From assembly GCA_046728155.1 (NCBI GenBank), contig JBKPDY010000018.1:1-55207 (forward strand): 55,207 bases of DNA, given 5' to 3'. This document shows, in pieces, positions 7,921 through 14,540 of the stretch. Every line of letters starts with the position of its first letter. Within the stretch, counting starts at the first letter, position 1. The notes beneath the pieces are model-generated. The model worked only from the letters and a program-made list of their open reading frames with translations, did not search any database and was not told where the DNA came from. The position numbers and the translations under genes are program-made. Source of the DNA: CAWDLX01 sp046728155. GTDB taxonomy: Bacteria; Actinomycetota; Actinomycetes; Mycobacteriales; Micromonosporaceae.

Positions 7921-8991
7921 CTGCCGGACTTTCCCTGGGACGTCCTGGAGCCGGCCAAGGCCCGAGCACGGGCCCATCCGGATGGGATAGTCGATCTCTC
8001 CATCGGCACCCCGGTCGATCCGGTGCCGGCGGTGATCCAGCACGCGCTGGCGGTGGCGGCGGACGCGCCCGGGTATCCCCCGACCGCGGGGACGCCGGCG
8101 CTTCGGACGGCCCTGGCCGGGTATGTGGGCCGCCGCTGCGGAGCCGACGTGGCGCCCGACGGTGTCCTACCGACAATCGGCTCCAAGGAGCTGGTGGCCT
8201 CGCTGCCGTTCCTGCTCGGGCTCGGGCCGGACGACACGGTGGTGATGCCGTCGGTCTGCTATCCCACGTACGAGGCAGGCGCGCGACTCGCCGGCGCGGC
8301 GGTGGTCCGGTCGGACTCGCTGTTCGCCCTCGGCCCGATGCCGCGGGTCGGCCTGGTCTGGGTCAACTCACCCGGCAACCCGGACGGGAAGGTGCTCGGT
8401 ATCGAGCACCTGCGCAAGGTGATCGACTGGGCCCGCGAACGCGGCGCCATCGTCGCCAGCGACGAGTGCTACCTCGAACTCGGCTGGGAGTCCGAGCCCG
8501 CTTCGGTGCTCGCGGCCGCCGCCGGATCTCTGGACGGGGTCCTCGCCGTGCACTCGCTGTCCAAGCGCTCCAACCTGGCCGGCTACCGCGCCGGTTTCGT
8601 CGCCGGCGACCCGTCGCTGGTTCGTGAGCTGCTCGCCGTCCGCAAGCACGCCGGGCTGATCGTCCCCGCGCCCGTCCAGGCCGCGATGATCGCCGCGGTC
8701 GGCGACGACGTGCATGTGGCCGAGCAGCGGGAGCGGTACGGGGTTCGGCGGGAGCAGCTCCGCGCGGCGCTGACGGGGGCGGGCTTCACCATCGACCATT
8801 CCAAGGCCGGACTGTACCTGTGGGCCACCCGGGGCGAACCATGCTGGTCCACAGTGGACTGGTTGGCTGCGCGCGGGATTCTCGTCTCTCCCGGCGCGTT
8901 CTACGGCCCGGCAGGGAGGGAGCACGTGCGGGTTGCTCTCACGGCTACGGACGAGCGGGTCGCCGCGGCCGTGGCTCGGCTGGCCACGTGA
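7921..8991 (+). CDS. dapC: N-succinyldiaminopimelate aminotransferase
   Basis: A PLP-dependent class I/II aminotransferase that converts N-succinyl-2-amino-6-oxopimelate to N-succinyl-DAP in lysine and peptidoglycan precursor synthesis. Conserved features are LPDFPWD at the start, GTPVDP, the NSPGNPDGKV loop, and the PLP lysine in SLSKRSNLAGYR. The homologous reading frame clearly extends upstream of the GTG at 8023, which would remove the conserved N-terminus. However, no ATG, GTG or TTG exists in frame between the stop at 7813 and 8023. The boundary given is a CTG at 7921; an ATT at 7864 is another option. It ends overlapping the next gene. Confidence 0.88.
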   Translation: MPDFPWDVLEPAKARARAHPDGIVDLSIGTPVDPVPAVIQHALAVAADAPGYPPTAGTPALRTALAGYVGRRCGADVAPDGVLPTIGSKELVASLPFLLGLGPDDTVVMPSVCYPTYEAGARLAGAAVVRSDSLFALGPMPRVGLVWVNSPGNPDGKVLGIEHLRKVIDWARERGAIVASDECYLELGWESEPASVLAAAAGSLDGVLAVHSLSKRSNLAGYRAGFVAGDPSLVRELLAVRKHAGLIVPAPVQAAMIAAVGDDVHVAEQRERYGVRREQLRAALTGAGFTIDHSKAGLYLWATRGEPCWSTVDWLAARGILVSPGAFYGPAGREHVRVALTATDERVAAAVARLAT

Positions 8992-10889
8992 TGGTCGACG
9001 ACCAGTCAACGGGGGGCGTGGCGGCCACCGATTCCGCCGTGATGAAGCCGGCCCCGGAATCCTCAGCACCCACAGTCCTGGACGATCGCCGGCCCACGTG
9101 GCTGTGGCGCGGGCTGGCGGCCGTCGGCGTCGCGGTCGGCCTCTTCTTCTCGTACCTGGCGATGTCGAGGACACAGCCGACCAACGCCGACGGTGCGAGC
9201 ACGGCGTTGCAGGCGTGGGACGTGCTGCACGGCAACATCCTGCTCGGTGGCTGGATCTCCGACGTCCCGTTCTACACCAACGAGTTGCTGGTGCTGCTCC
9301 TCGCCGAGCTGAGGTACGGCCTGAACGCCGATGTGGTGCACGTCTGTGCGGCGGTCGAGTACACCCTCCTCACGGTCGGGGTGGCGTTGCTCGCGCGGGG
9401 CGGCTCCCGGGGTCGGGTGGGTTTTGTACGCGCCGGCGTCGCGGCGGCCGTGATGCTGGTGCCGCAGCCGGGAATCGGCGTCTCGGTGCTGCTCCTCTCG
9501 CCCGACCACACCGGTTCGGCCGTCTTCCTGCTCGCCGCGTTCCTGGTCATTGACGTGAGCGCGAGGAGCGAGCGTCAGCGAGCCCCGCAGCTTGCGAACG
9601 GTCCTTGGCAGGCTGACGTGAGCGCGAGGAGCGAGCGTCAGCGAGCCCCGCAGCTGGCGAACGGTTCTTGGCAGGCTGACGTGAGCGCGAGGAGCGAGCG
9701 TCAGCGAGCCCCGCAGCTTGCGAACGGTTCTTGGCAGGTCGACCGTGCGTCCTCGCGGCGCTGGATGCCGTACGCGCTGGGCGCGATCCTGGCCCTCGGT
9801 GCGATCTCCGATCCGTTGGTGCTCTACGTCGGCGTTGTGCCCGTGATCGCCGTCTGCGCGCTGCGACTCTGGTTGGCCGGTGAGTGGCGTCCGTGGCGGT
9901 GGCGCGGCCCCCTGGCGGCTCTGATCGTCGCCGCGATGGCGTCGGTCGTCAGCTCCAAGCTCGTCCTGCTCGGTGCCCACCTGGTCAGCGGTTTCCGCCT
10001 CCAAGGGGTCGACGCCGGACCGGCCGGCCCGGCGCAGCTCGGACATAACCTCAAGCTCACCGTCGAGACTCTGCTGATCGACTTCGGGGCCTGGTTCCCG
10101 GATCGGAGCGGCACCCTCCAAACTGCCTTCGGCGCCGTCCGACTGGTCGGCCTTCTCACCACGCTGGTGACTGTGGTGATTGCGGTTGCGCGCGCGGTGC
10201 GGCGGTCGCCTGACTCGCTGTCCACAGCGGACAATGGGCTGGTCGACGACCTCCTGGTTGCCGCGTTCCTGATGAACGTTTTCGCGTTCCTGCTCTCCAC
10301 GATCCCGGTCGATATCGGTAGCGCACGCCAGGTGGCCCCGGCGCTGTTCCTCGGGGCGGCACTGGTCGGCCGGGTATGCGGTCCGTGGCTGGCGCGTTGG
10401 TTCGGCCGCGGTGTGGGTTGGTGGCGGCCTCTGCTCGCCGGCGTGCTGGCCGTCGCGATCGTGGGCGAGTTCGTCGCCCTGGCGAGCCGACCCGCTGTGG
10501 CGCATGAGAACGCCGACGTGGCGGCGTTCCTGGTGCAGCGGAGGCTCTCGTACGGACTTGGCAACTTCTGGAGCGCTAACAACATCACCCTGCAGACGGG
10601 CGGGGCCGTCCAGGTCGTGCCGGTCTACGGGGACCGGGCGGTGTATGCGTTCCGTTGGCTGTCGAAGCCGGACTGGTACGACCCGGCCAGACACGACGCT
10701 CGCTTCGTGGTGATCCAGACCATGTATCCGGCGTACGGCACCGAGGCCGGCACGCTCGCCCAGTTCGGGCCGCCGATCGAAAGGCGGCAGATCGGCGGCG
10801 TGGTCGTGTACCTCTATGCCCGCAACCTTCTGATCGGACTGCCCGCGTGGTGCCCCGGCGTTGCGCCGAGCATGGCCCAGTGCCGGTGA
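8991..10889 (+). CDS. Polytopic membrane protein with three in-frame 63-bp repeats
   Basis: A 632-residue protein with many membrane helices, broadly like GT-C type membrane proteins, but no family could be named. After the first helix (about 35-55) come NADGASTALQAWDVLHGN and PFYTNELL. Helices continue to about residue 505, followed by a soluble C-terminal domain that includes YGLGNFWSANN. Residues 188-250 are three tandem copies of a 21-residue unit containing SARSERQRAPQLANG, inserted between two helices. The ATG at 8991 overlaps the dapC stop (TGATG). A hairpin follows the stop. Residues outside the repeat look normal, so the protein is probably functional. Confidence 0.82.
   Translation: MVDDQSTGGVAATDSAVMKPAPESSAPTVLDDRRPTWLWRGLAAVGVAVGLFFSYLAMSRTQPTNADGASTALQAWDVLHGNILLGGWISDVPFYTNELLVLLLAELRYGLNADVVHVCAAVEYTLLTVGVALLARGGSRGRVGFVRAGVAAAVMLVPQPGIGVSVLLLSPDHTGSAVFLLAAFLVIDVSARSERQRAPQLANGPWQADVSARSERQRAPQLANGSWQADVSARSERQRAPQLANGSWQVDRASSRRWMPYALGAILALGAISDPLVLYVGVVPVIAVCALRLWLAGEWRPWRWRGPLAALIVAAMASVVSSKLVLLGAHLVSGFRLQGVDAGPAGPAQLGHNLKLTVETLLIDFGAWFPDRSGTLQTAFGAVRLVGLLTTLVTVVIAVARAVRRSPDSLSTADNGLVDDLLVAAFLMNVFAFLLSTIPVDIGSARQVAPALFLGAALVGRVCGPWLARWFGRGVGWWRPLLAGVLAVAIVGEFVALASRPAVAHENADVAAFLVQRRLSYGLGNFWSANNITLQTGGAVQVVPVYGDRAVYAFRWLSKPDWYDPARHDARFVVIQTMYPAYGTEAGTLAQFGPPIERRQIGGVVVYLYARNLLIGLPAWCPGVAPSMAQCR
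9552..9740. repeat. Three tandem 63-bp repeat units within a coding region
   Basis: Units start at 9552, 9615 and 9678, each beginning GACGTGAGCGCGAGGAGCGA and ending near GGTTCTTGGCAGGCT. They differ from one another at only a few bases. The unit length of 63 keeps the reading frame, so each adds 21 residues. Related copies lie between genes at 12367-12490 and, diverged, at 50845-50907. Confidence 0.95.
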
Positions 10890-10915
10890 CCGAAGACAGT
10901 CCAGAGTAGACAGAA

Positions 10916-10937
10916 GGGGCGGCCGTTCGGCCGCCCC
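10916..10937 (+). terminator. Intrinsic-type terminator hairpin
   Basis: GGGGCGGCCG (10916-10925), a two-base loop, and CGGCCGCCCC (10928-10937) form a perfect 10-bp GC stem. It lies 27 bases after the stop of the membrane protein gene. The flanking A and T bases are few. Confidence 0.8.
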
Positions 10938-10976
10938 TCAACTATGTCCACGCCTCCGCGCGCGCGCCGCTGCTGC

Positions 10977-11040
10977 CACCCCACGAAGTGCCGCGTTGTT
11001 CGGCTCGCAAGCTCGCCGAAGCAGCTCCGCTGCGCTCCAC
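10977..11040 (-). repeat. GC-rich dispersed repeat, second type
   Basis: Read on the minus strand this holds GTGGAGCGCAGCGGAGC (11024-11040 on plus) and later CACTTCGTGGGGTG (10977-10990 on plus). The same two blocks, GTGAGCGCAGCGAGCGA and ACTTCGTGGGGTGA, lie close together at 36865-36895. It fills the gap before the DUF397 gene. There is no sign that it codes for protein. Confidence 0.5.
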
Positions 11041-11128
11041 GTCTCCGCGGGGACCCGGCCCTGCGATGCTCACTCGCTGTCGGCTCGGTCGTCTGCCCCG
11101 TGTCGGTGTATGTTTCGCGCCGGCCGGG

Positions 11129-11332
11129 TCAGGACGCCGCGAATTCGCCGGCGGCCACGCCGGCGATGAATGCGGACCACTCGGATGCGGAGAACACCAA
11201 CGCCGGACCGGTGGGATTCTTGGAGTCGCGGACGGCGACATCGCCGTCGACGAATGCAACTTCCACGCACTGTCCGTTGTTGGCTGACCTAGTGCTCTTG
11301 AACCACGTGGCGCCGGTTAGGTCGACGTTCAA
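11129..11332 (-). CDS. DUF397 domain protein
   Basis: A 67-residue protein matching DUF397: ATWFKSTRSANNGQCVEVAF, then DSKNPTGPALVFSASEWSAFI. DUF397 proteins are small partners of Scr1/WhiJ-type XRE regulators in actinomycetes, where such sets influence development or secondary metabolism. Here the regulator lies just upstream on the same strand. The TTG start at 11332 has a strong site (GAGGGGAG) just upstream and gives the usual family start. It overlaps the end of the regulator gene by 44 bases. The biochemical role of DUF397 is unknown. Confidence 0.88.
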   Translation of the reverse strand: MNVDLTGATWFKSTRSANNGQCVEVAFVDGDVAVRDSKNPTGPALVFSASEWSAFIAGVAAGEFAAS

Positions 11333-12200
11333 TGCTGCTCCCCTCGGCTTCCAGGTAACCTCTGGCGGCACTCGTGATCATCTTCAGGGAGTCCTGCTTG
11401 CTGAGCGCGATCGCCGTCATGTGACGGAAGGTAACGCTACACCAGCGGAGTTCCTCAGGGCGTTCCATATAGAGATTACCGGCGTGGCTTTCCACATAAG
11501 CGACCGGTGAGTGCATCCGCTCATCGAACTCGAAGATCGTCAAGCCGCCGCGGACACCCGGATAGCTACCGTGCGTGAAGGGCACGACCTGAATTGTGAG
11601 TGTCTTCGCCAAGGACTGGAGCTTGCGAAGCTGGGCCGCCATGACTCCGGGCCCTCCGACCTGGCGTCGGATCGCCGCCTCGTCCAGGATCACCCAGGTC
11701 TCCGGCGGATCCGTATCGAGCACCCTCTGCTGCCTCTCGATACGCAGCTTCACCTGCTTCTCGACCTGCTCCTGGGTCAGCCCGGGGTCACAGGTCTCCG
11801 CGATCGCGCGGGCATAGTCCTCGGTCTGTAGCAGACCAGTCACCATCAGTGGCTCGAATATGTGAATGGCACGCGCGGCGCTCTCCAGCCCTAGGAAGGT
11901 CGCGAACGGTGCCGGTACCTGGCCGAACGTCGACCACCAGCCGCGCTGCTTGCCCAGGCGCTGCAACTGGAGCAGCTCATCGCGGACGCCTTCATCGGTG
12001 ACGCCGTACAGGTCGAGCATCAGCAGCAGTTCGGCACGGACGACGCCGACGTCGCCCGCCTCTATCTTCTGCACCTTGCTGACCGAGCAGCCGAGGGTAC
12101 CGGCGACATCGGCCTGCGATCTGCCGACGCTGTCGCGCAGATGTGCGAGCTGTTCGCCCAGCTGCCAGCGCGGAATCGTCGGTCCGATTGGTTTCGCCAC
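11289..12200 (-). CDS. XRE family transcriptional regulator, Scr1/WhiJ-like
   Basis: A 303-residue protein with an N-terminal helix-turn-helix (about 10-65, LRDSVGRSQADVAGTLGCSVSKVQKIEAG). The long C-terminal domain is that of Scr1-type regulators (EPLMVTGLLQTEDYARAI, YVESHAGNLYMERPEEL). The GTG at 12200 is preferred because GGAGGAGAG precedes it; upstream extension gives no conserved sequence. It is paired with the DUF397 gene, whose start overlaps its end. An inverted repeat, GTCAC-N6-GTGAC, lies 60-75 bases upstream and could be its operator. Its targets are unknown. Confidence 0.92.
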   Translation of the reverse strand: MAKPIGPTIPRWQLGEQLAHLRDSVGRSQADVAGTLGCSVSKVQKIEAGDVGVVRAELLLMLDLYGVTDEGVRDELLQLQRLGKQRGWWSTFGQVPAPFATFLGLESAARAIHIFEPLMVTGLLQTEDYARAIAETCDPGLTQEQVEKQVKLRIERQQRVLDTDPPETWVILDEAAIRRQVGGPGVMAAQLRKLQSLAKTLTIQVVPFTHGSYPGVRGGLTIFEFDERMHSPVAYVESHAGNLYMERPEELRWCSVTFRHMTAIALSKQDSLKMITSAARGYLEAEGSSIERRPNRRHVVQEH

Positions 12201-12259
12201 CGCTCTCCTCCGTCCGGCGTTCAGTGTTACCGCTGCTAGTAGCGTTGACAAGCCGTAGC

Positions 12260-12275
12260 GTCACGTGCAGGTGAC
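12260..12275. promoter_or_regulatory. Inverted repeat upstream of the XRE gene, possible operator
   Basis: GTCAC-GTGCAG-GTGAC is a 5-bp inverted repeat with a 6-bp spacer, 60-75 bases upstream of the regulator start. A weaker near-palindrome CGCTGCTAGTAGCG lies at 12231-12244. XRE regulators often bind such sites in their own promoters. Assignment here is by position only. Confidence 0.35.
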
Positions 12276-12366
12276 AATGCGTTCCGCAGAGAACTTACGC
12301 CATAAGATTGACGGCCGCAGCCGGGGCTGGAAGGCTAGGCCCAGGTCAATGTGTGGATCCGCCTTC

Positions 12367-12490
12367 GACGTGAGCGCGAGGAGCGAGCCGTGGCGAGCAC
12401 CGCAGCTTGCGAACGGATTGTGACGGATGACGTGAGCGCGAGGAGCGAGCCGTGGCGAGCACCGCAGCTTGCGAACGGATTGTGACGGAT
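12367..12490. repeat. Two tandem 62-bp repeat units between genes
   Basis: Units begin at 12367 and 12429 with GACGTGAGCGCGAGGAGCGA and are almost identical to each other. They share this start and the block CAGCTTGCGAACGG with the three units inside the membrane protein gene at 9552-9740. The spacing here is 62, not 63. They sit in the 308-base gap between the XRE gene and the first Cys-rich gene. Confidence 0.93.
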
Positions 12491-12508
12491 TGACGGGAGG
12501 TCGCGACC

Positions 12509-12757
12509 ATGCCTGACGGCGATTCCGAGGCCGACTGGACTCACACCGGCAGGATCAGGAGGGAACTCGCCGTACCGCTGGCCGCTCTCGCCTCCCTCGA
12601 CGACATCGAGCACGCTCGAAGGCTGCTGGCGGTTCACCAACCGCGTGCGGTGGTAAGGCGGATCTGCGCCGGTTGCGGCCAGCCCTGGCCGTGCGTGGAC
12701 ACGCTCTACGGCTGGGCCGTCACCGGTACCCCGCCCGACGAGCCGCCAGGGGCTTGA
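12509..12757 (+). CDS. Small Cys-rich protein of unknown function (first of pair)
   Basis: An 82-residue protein with an acidic N-terminus and a C-terminal cysteine cluster, ICAGCGQPWPC, which resembles half of a zinc ribbon. The ATG has a GGGAGG site about 12 bases upstream. It is followed after one base by a second gene with a similar cluster, so the two are an operon. The downstream part of the second 62-bp repeat ends about 18 bases before the start codon and may form its leader. The function is unknown. Confidence 0.72.
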   Translation: MPDGDSEADWTHTGRIRRELAVPLAALASLDDIEHARRLLAVHQPRAVVRRICAGCGQPWPCVDTLYGWAVTGTPPDEPPGA

Positions 12758-12758
12758 C

Positions 12759-12974
12759 ATGGCGGTCCGCGGCGCATACTCCGACACGTTCCTTGCGTAC
12801 GCGCGTAGCCAGCACGCCCTCGGCGCCGAACTGCTCGCGCGCCACGAGCCAGAGCAGACCGGCTGCTGTCGCGACTGCGGCCGGGTCTTCCCGTGTGAAG
12901 CCCATGAGCAGGGCCGGCGGATGACCGAGCACTACCGCTACTGGCTTCAGGAGCCGCCAGCCGGCCGGGCGTGA
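12759..12974 (+). CDS. Small Cys-rich protein of unknown function (second of pair)
   Basis: A 71-residue protein with the cluster CCRDCGRVFPCEAHEQGRR, similar in form to the cluster in the preceding protein (CxxCGxxxPC). This suggests the two genes arose by duplication or act together in binding a metal. The start is one base after the previous stop. Its last 28 bases overlap the end of the convergent thioesterase gene. No known domain was recognised. Confidence 0.7.
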   Translation: MAVRGAYSDTFLAYARSQHALGAELLARHEPEQTGCCRDCGRVFPCEAHEQGRRMTEHYRYWLQEPPAGRA

Positions 12975-13489
12975 GTCTCCCGACCGATCTCGAAGATCAG
13001 GCAGGTCGAGGTCGCGTACGCCATGAGGCGGCCCGACGCGTCGGTGAGGCGGGCCTCAGCCAGGGCGGTCGTGCGCCCGCGGCTGATCACGGTCCCCTCA
13101 CACCGCAGCGTTCCCGCGTCCACAGTGACCGGACGCAGGAACTTCGTAGTCAGATCAACCGATGTGTAACCAAGACCGGCGGGGAGCGTGGAGTGCACGG
13201 CACAACCGGTGCAGGTATCGAGCAACGTGGCGATCACTCCACCGTGGACAGACCCGAGCGGGTTGTAATGGAACTCGGCCGGCTCCATCGCGAAGACCGC
13301 CCGACCCTCATCGAACTCGACAGGCGAGTACCCCAGGGTCTGCGTGATCGGCGGTGGTGGCAGCGCGCCGGTAAGAATCAGCCGCAGCGTCTGCAGGCCG
13401 CTGAGCCGGCCAACCGCGTCCATGCTCACGTGCGGGTCCGCCCATGCGTAGGACCGCGTTCTGGTGGTTGTCGTTTGCGTCTCGATCAC
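12947..13489 (-). CDS. PaaI/hotdog-fold acyl-CoA thioesterase
   Basis: A protein of about 180 residues with the hotdog thioesterase signature NPLGSVHGGVIATLLDTCTG, and YTSVDLTTKFLRPV further on. It probably hydrolyses an aromatic or medium-chain acyl-CoA; the substrate is unknown. The GTG at 13489 gives an N-terminus (TRTRSYAWADP) like relatives. Longer starts (ATG 13510, TTG 13525) would run through an inverted repeat that looks like an operator. It is divergent from an HxlR regulator, which probably controls it. Confidence 0.85.
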   Translation of the reverse strand: MIETQTTTTRTRSYAWADPHVSMDAVGRLSGLQTLRLILTGALPPPPITQTLGYSPVEFDEGRAVFAMEPAEFHYNPLGSVHGGVIATLLDTCTGCAVHSTLPAGLGYTSVDLTTKFLRPVTVDAGTLRCEGTVISRGRTTALAEARLTDASGRLMAYATSTCLIFEIGRETHARPAGGS

Positions 13490-13522
13490 AGACTCAGCGT
13501 GCGATCGCATTGCTGAGTCTGT
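13488..13522. promoter_or_regulatory. Inverted repeat operator between thioesterase and HxlR genes
   Basis: ACAGACTCAGC (13488-13498) and GCTGAGTCTGT (13512-13522) are perfect 11-bp inverted arms. Between them sits a further 10-bp palindrome, TGCGATCGCA (13500-13509). Arm centres are 24 bp apart, about two helical turns. The site lies between divergent genes, one encoding an HxlR regulator. Autoregulation and control of the thioesterase are the natural reading, but this is inference. Confidence 0.75.
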
Positions 13523-13536
13523 CAAGTAGACCTAGC

Positions 13537-14022
13537 ATGTTGGGTGTGAGACCTGAAGCACTCTCCTGGTCGGCGGAGAACTGCACGCTAGGGCGTGCGA
13601 TGGCGATCCTGGGCGAGAAATGGACGGTACTCCTGCTGCGCGAGCTCTTCATGGGAATCCGCCGCTTCGAGGACCTACGCGTCCGTACGGGGATTCCGCG
13701 TCAGGTCCTCACCAACCGGTTGGCCGGCCTGGTCGCGAGTGGACTGTTGCGGCGGCAGCCGTACCGCGAACCCGGCGCCCGGATCCGAGACGAGTATCGG
13801 CTGACCCAGAAGGGGCTGGATCTCTACCCCGCACTGGTCGCGCTGCGCGAATGGGGAGACCAGTATCTCGCCGATCCCGACGGTCCGCCCCTGCTCAGCG
13901 CACACGGCGATTGTGGCGCACTCGTGCACGCCGAACTTCGCTGCGAGGCCGGCCACGATGTCGCTCCGCGGGAGGTAGAGCCCCGCCTCGGCCCGAGCAT
14001 CAGGCCGCTCGCCGTCCGGTGA
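13537..14022 (+). CDS. HxlR family winged-helix transcriptional regulator
   Basis: A protein of about 161 residues with a winged-helix domain of HxlR type: AMAILGEKWTVLLLRELFMGIRRFEDLR, then GIPRQVLTNRLAGLVASGLL, and the wing RDEYRLTQKGLDL. HxlR proteins act as dimers and often respond to reactive small molecules. The start may be ATG 13537 or GTG 13546; the latter gives VRPEALSWS, closer to relatives. A long inverted repeat lies 15-49 bases upstream. The divergent thioesterase is the likely target. Confidence 0.9.
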   Translation: MLGVRPEALSWSAENCTLGRAMAILGEKWTVLLLRELFMGIRRFEDLRVRTGIPRQVLTNRLAGLVASGLLRRQPYREPGARIRDEYRLTQKGLDLYPALVALREWGDQYLADPDGPPLLSAHGDCGALVHAELRCEAGHDVAPREVEPRLGPSIRPLAVR

Positions 14023-14540
14023 CGACCGGCGAGATGCGAAGAGGGGGTTATTCCACAGATTGGGAAGCGCCGAGAAGATCGCCACGGGCGCATCAAGAGC
14101 GACGCCAAGTGTCGCTTCTGAGTCCCCGGTCTCTACCAATGCCTTCCCGAGATGTGGGATGACACATCAATTTCCGTACAATCGCGCAAGTCGAGAGGCT
14201 GTTGGCAAATTCTCAGTTCTGCAGGGGCAAGACCCCTCGGGAAGCCCTGGCAGCGGTGCCGGCCGCCAATCGTATCCAGATGCTGGGAATCGGACCGCAA
14301 GATCGCCGTCAGGGCATCAGAAGCGCCGCCACACGCGTCGTTTCTGGTGCTGAAACACCGATCTTTCGGCCGGCTATCGCGGAGTGTGAGTCGTAACACC
14401 CCTTCTCGCCGCGCTGCGGCTGCTGGTCTCACGACGCTCTGTACACCACGGTTCGCGATAATGCAACGGGGTCTTCGACTCCGGCTCCGTATGAAACGAT
14501 CTCCGCGTTCGCCGGGGCGGAATCCCGGCGGCAGCCCAGA
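14023..14540. other. 518-base gap with no convincing gene
   Basis: Between the HxlR gene and dapD, this stretch looks less GC-rich than its surroundings and contains only short frames (for example 14202-14396 plus and 14133-14432 minus). None shows coding bias or a recognisable domain. A small hairpin (AGCGAC at about 14100, GTCGCT at about 14113) might terminate the HxlR transcript. It could be decayed sequence or hold an unrecognised RNA. Confidence 0.5.

Noticed and set aside
9552..9740. Possible CRISPR array because of regular repeats
   Set aside because: Units are contiguous without spacers, lie in a coding region, and no cas genes are present; the RecB/Cas4-like nuclease at 47260 stands alone and lacks other cas neighbours.
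9063..10694. Long minus-strand frame (543 residues) opposite the membrane protein
   Set aside because: The plus-strand frame has membrane helices and codon usage of a real gene; the antisense is low-complexity Arg/Gln/His sequence without motifs.
14133..14432. Minus-strand 99-residue frame in the gap before dapD
   Set aside because: No codon bias, no ribosome site and no known domain.
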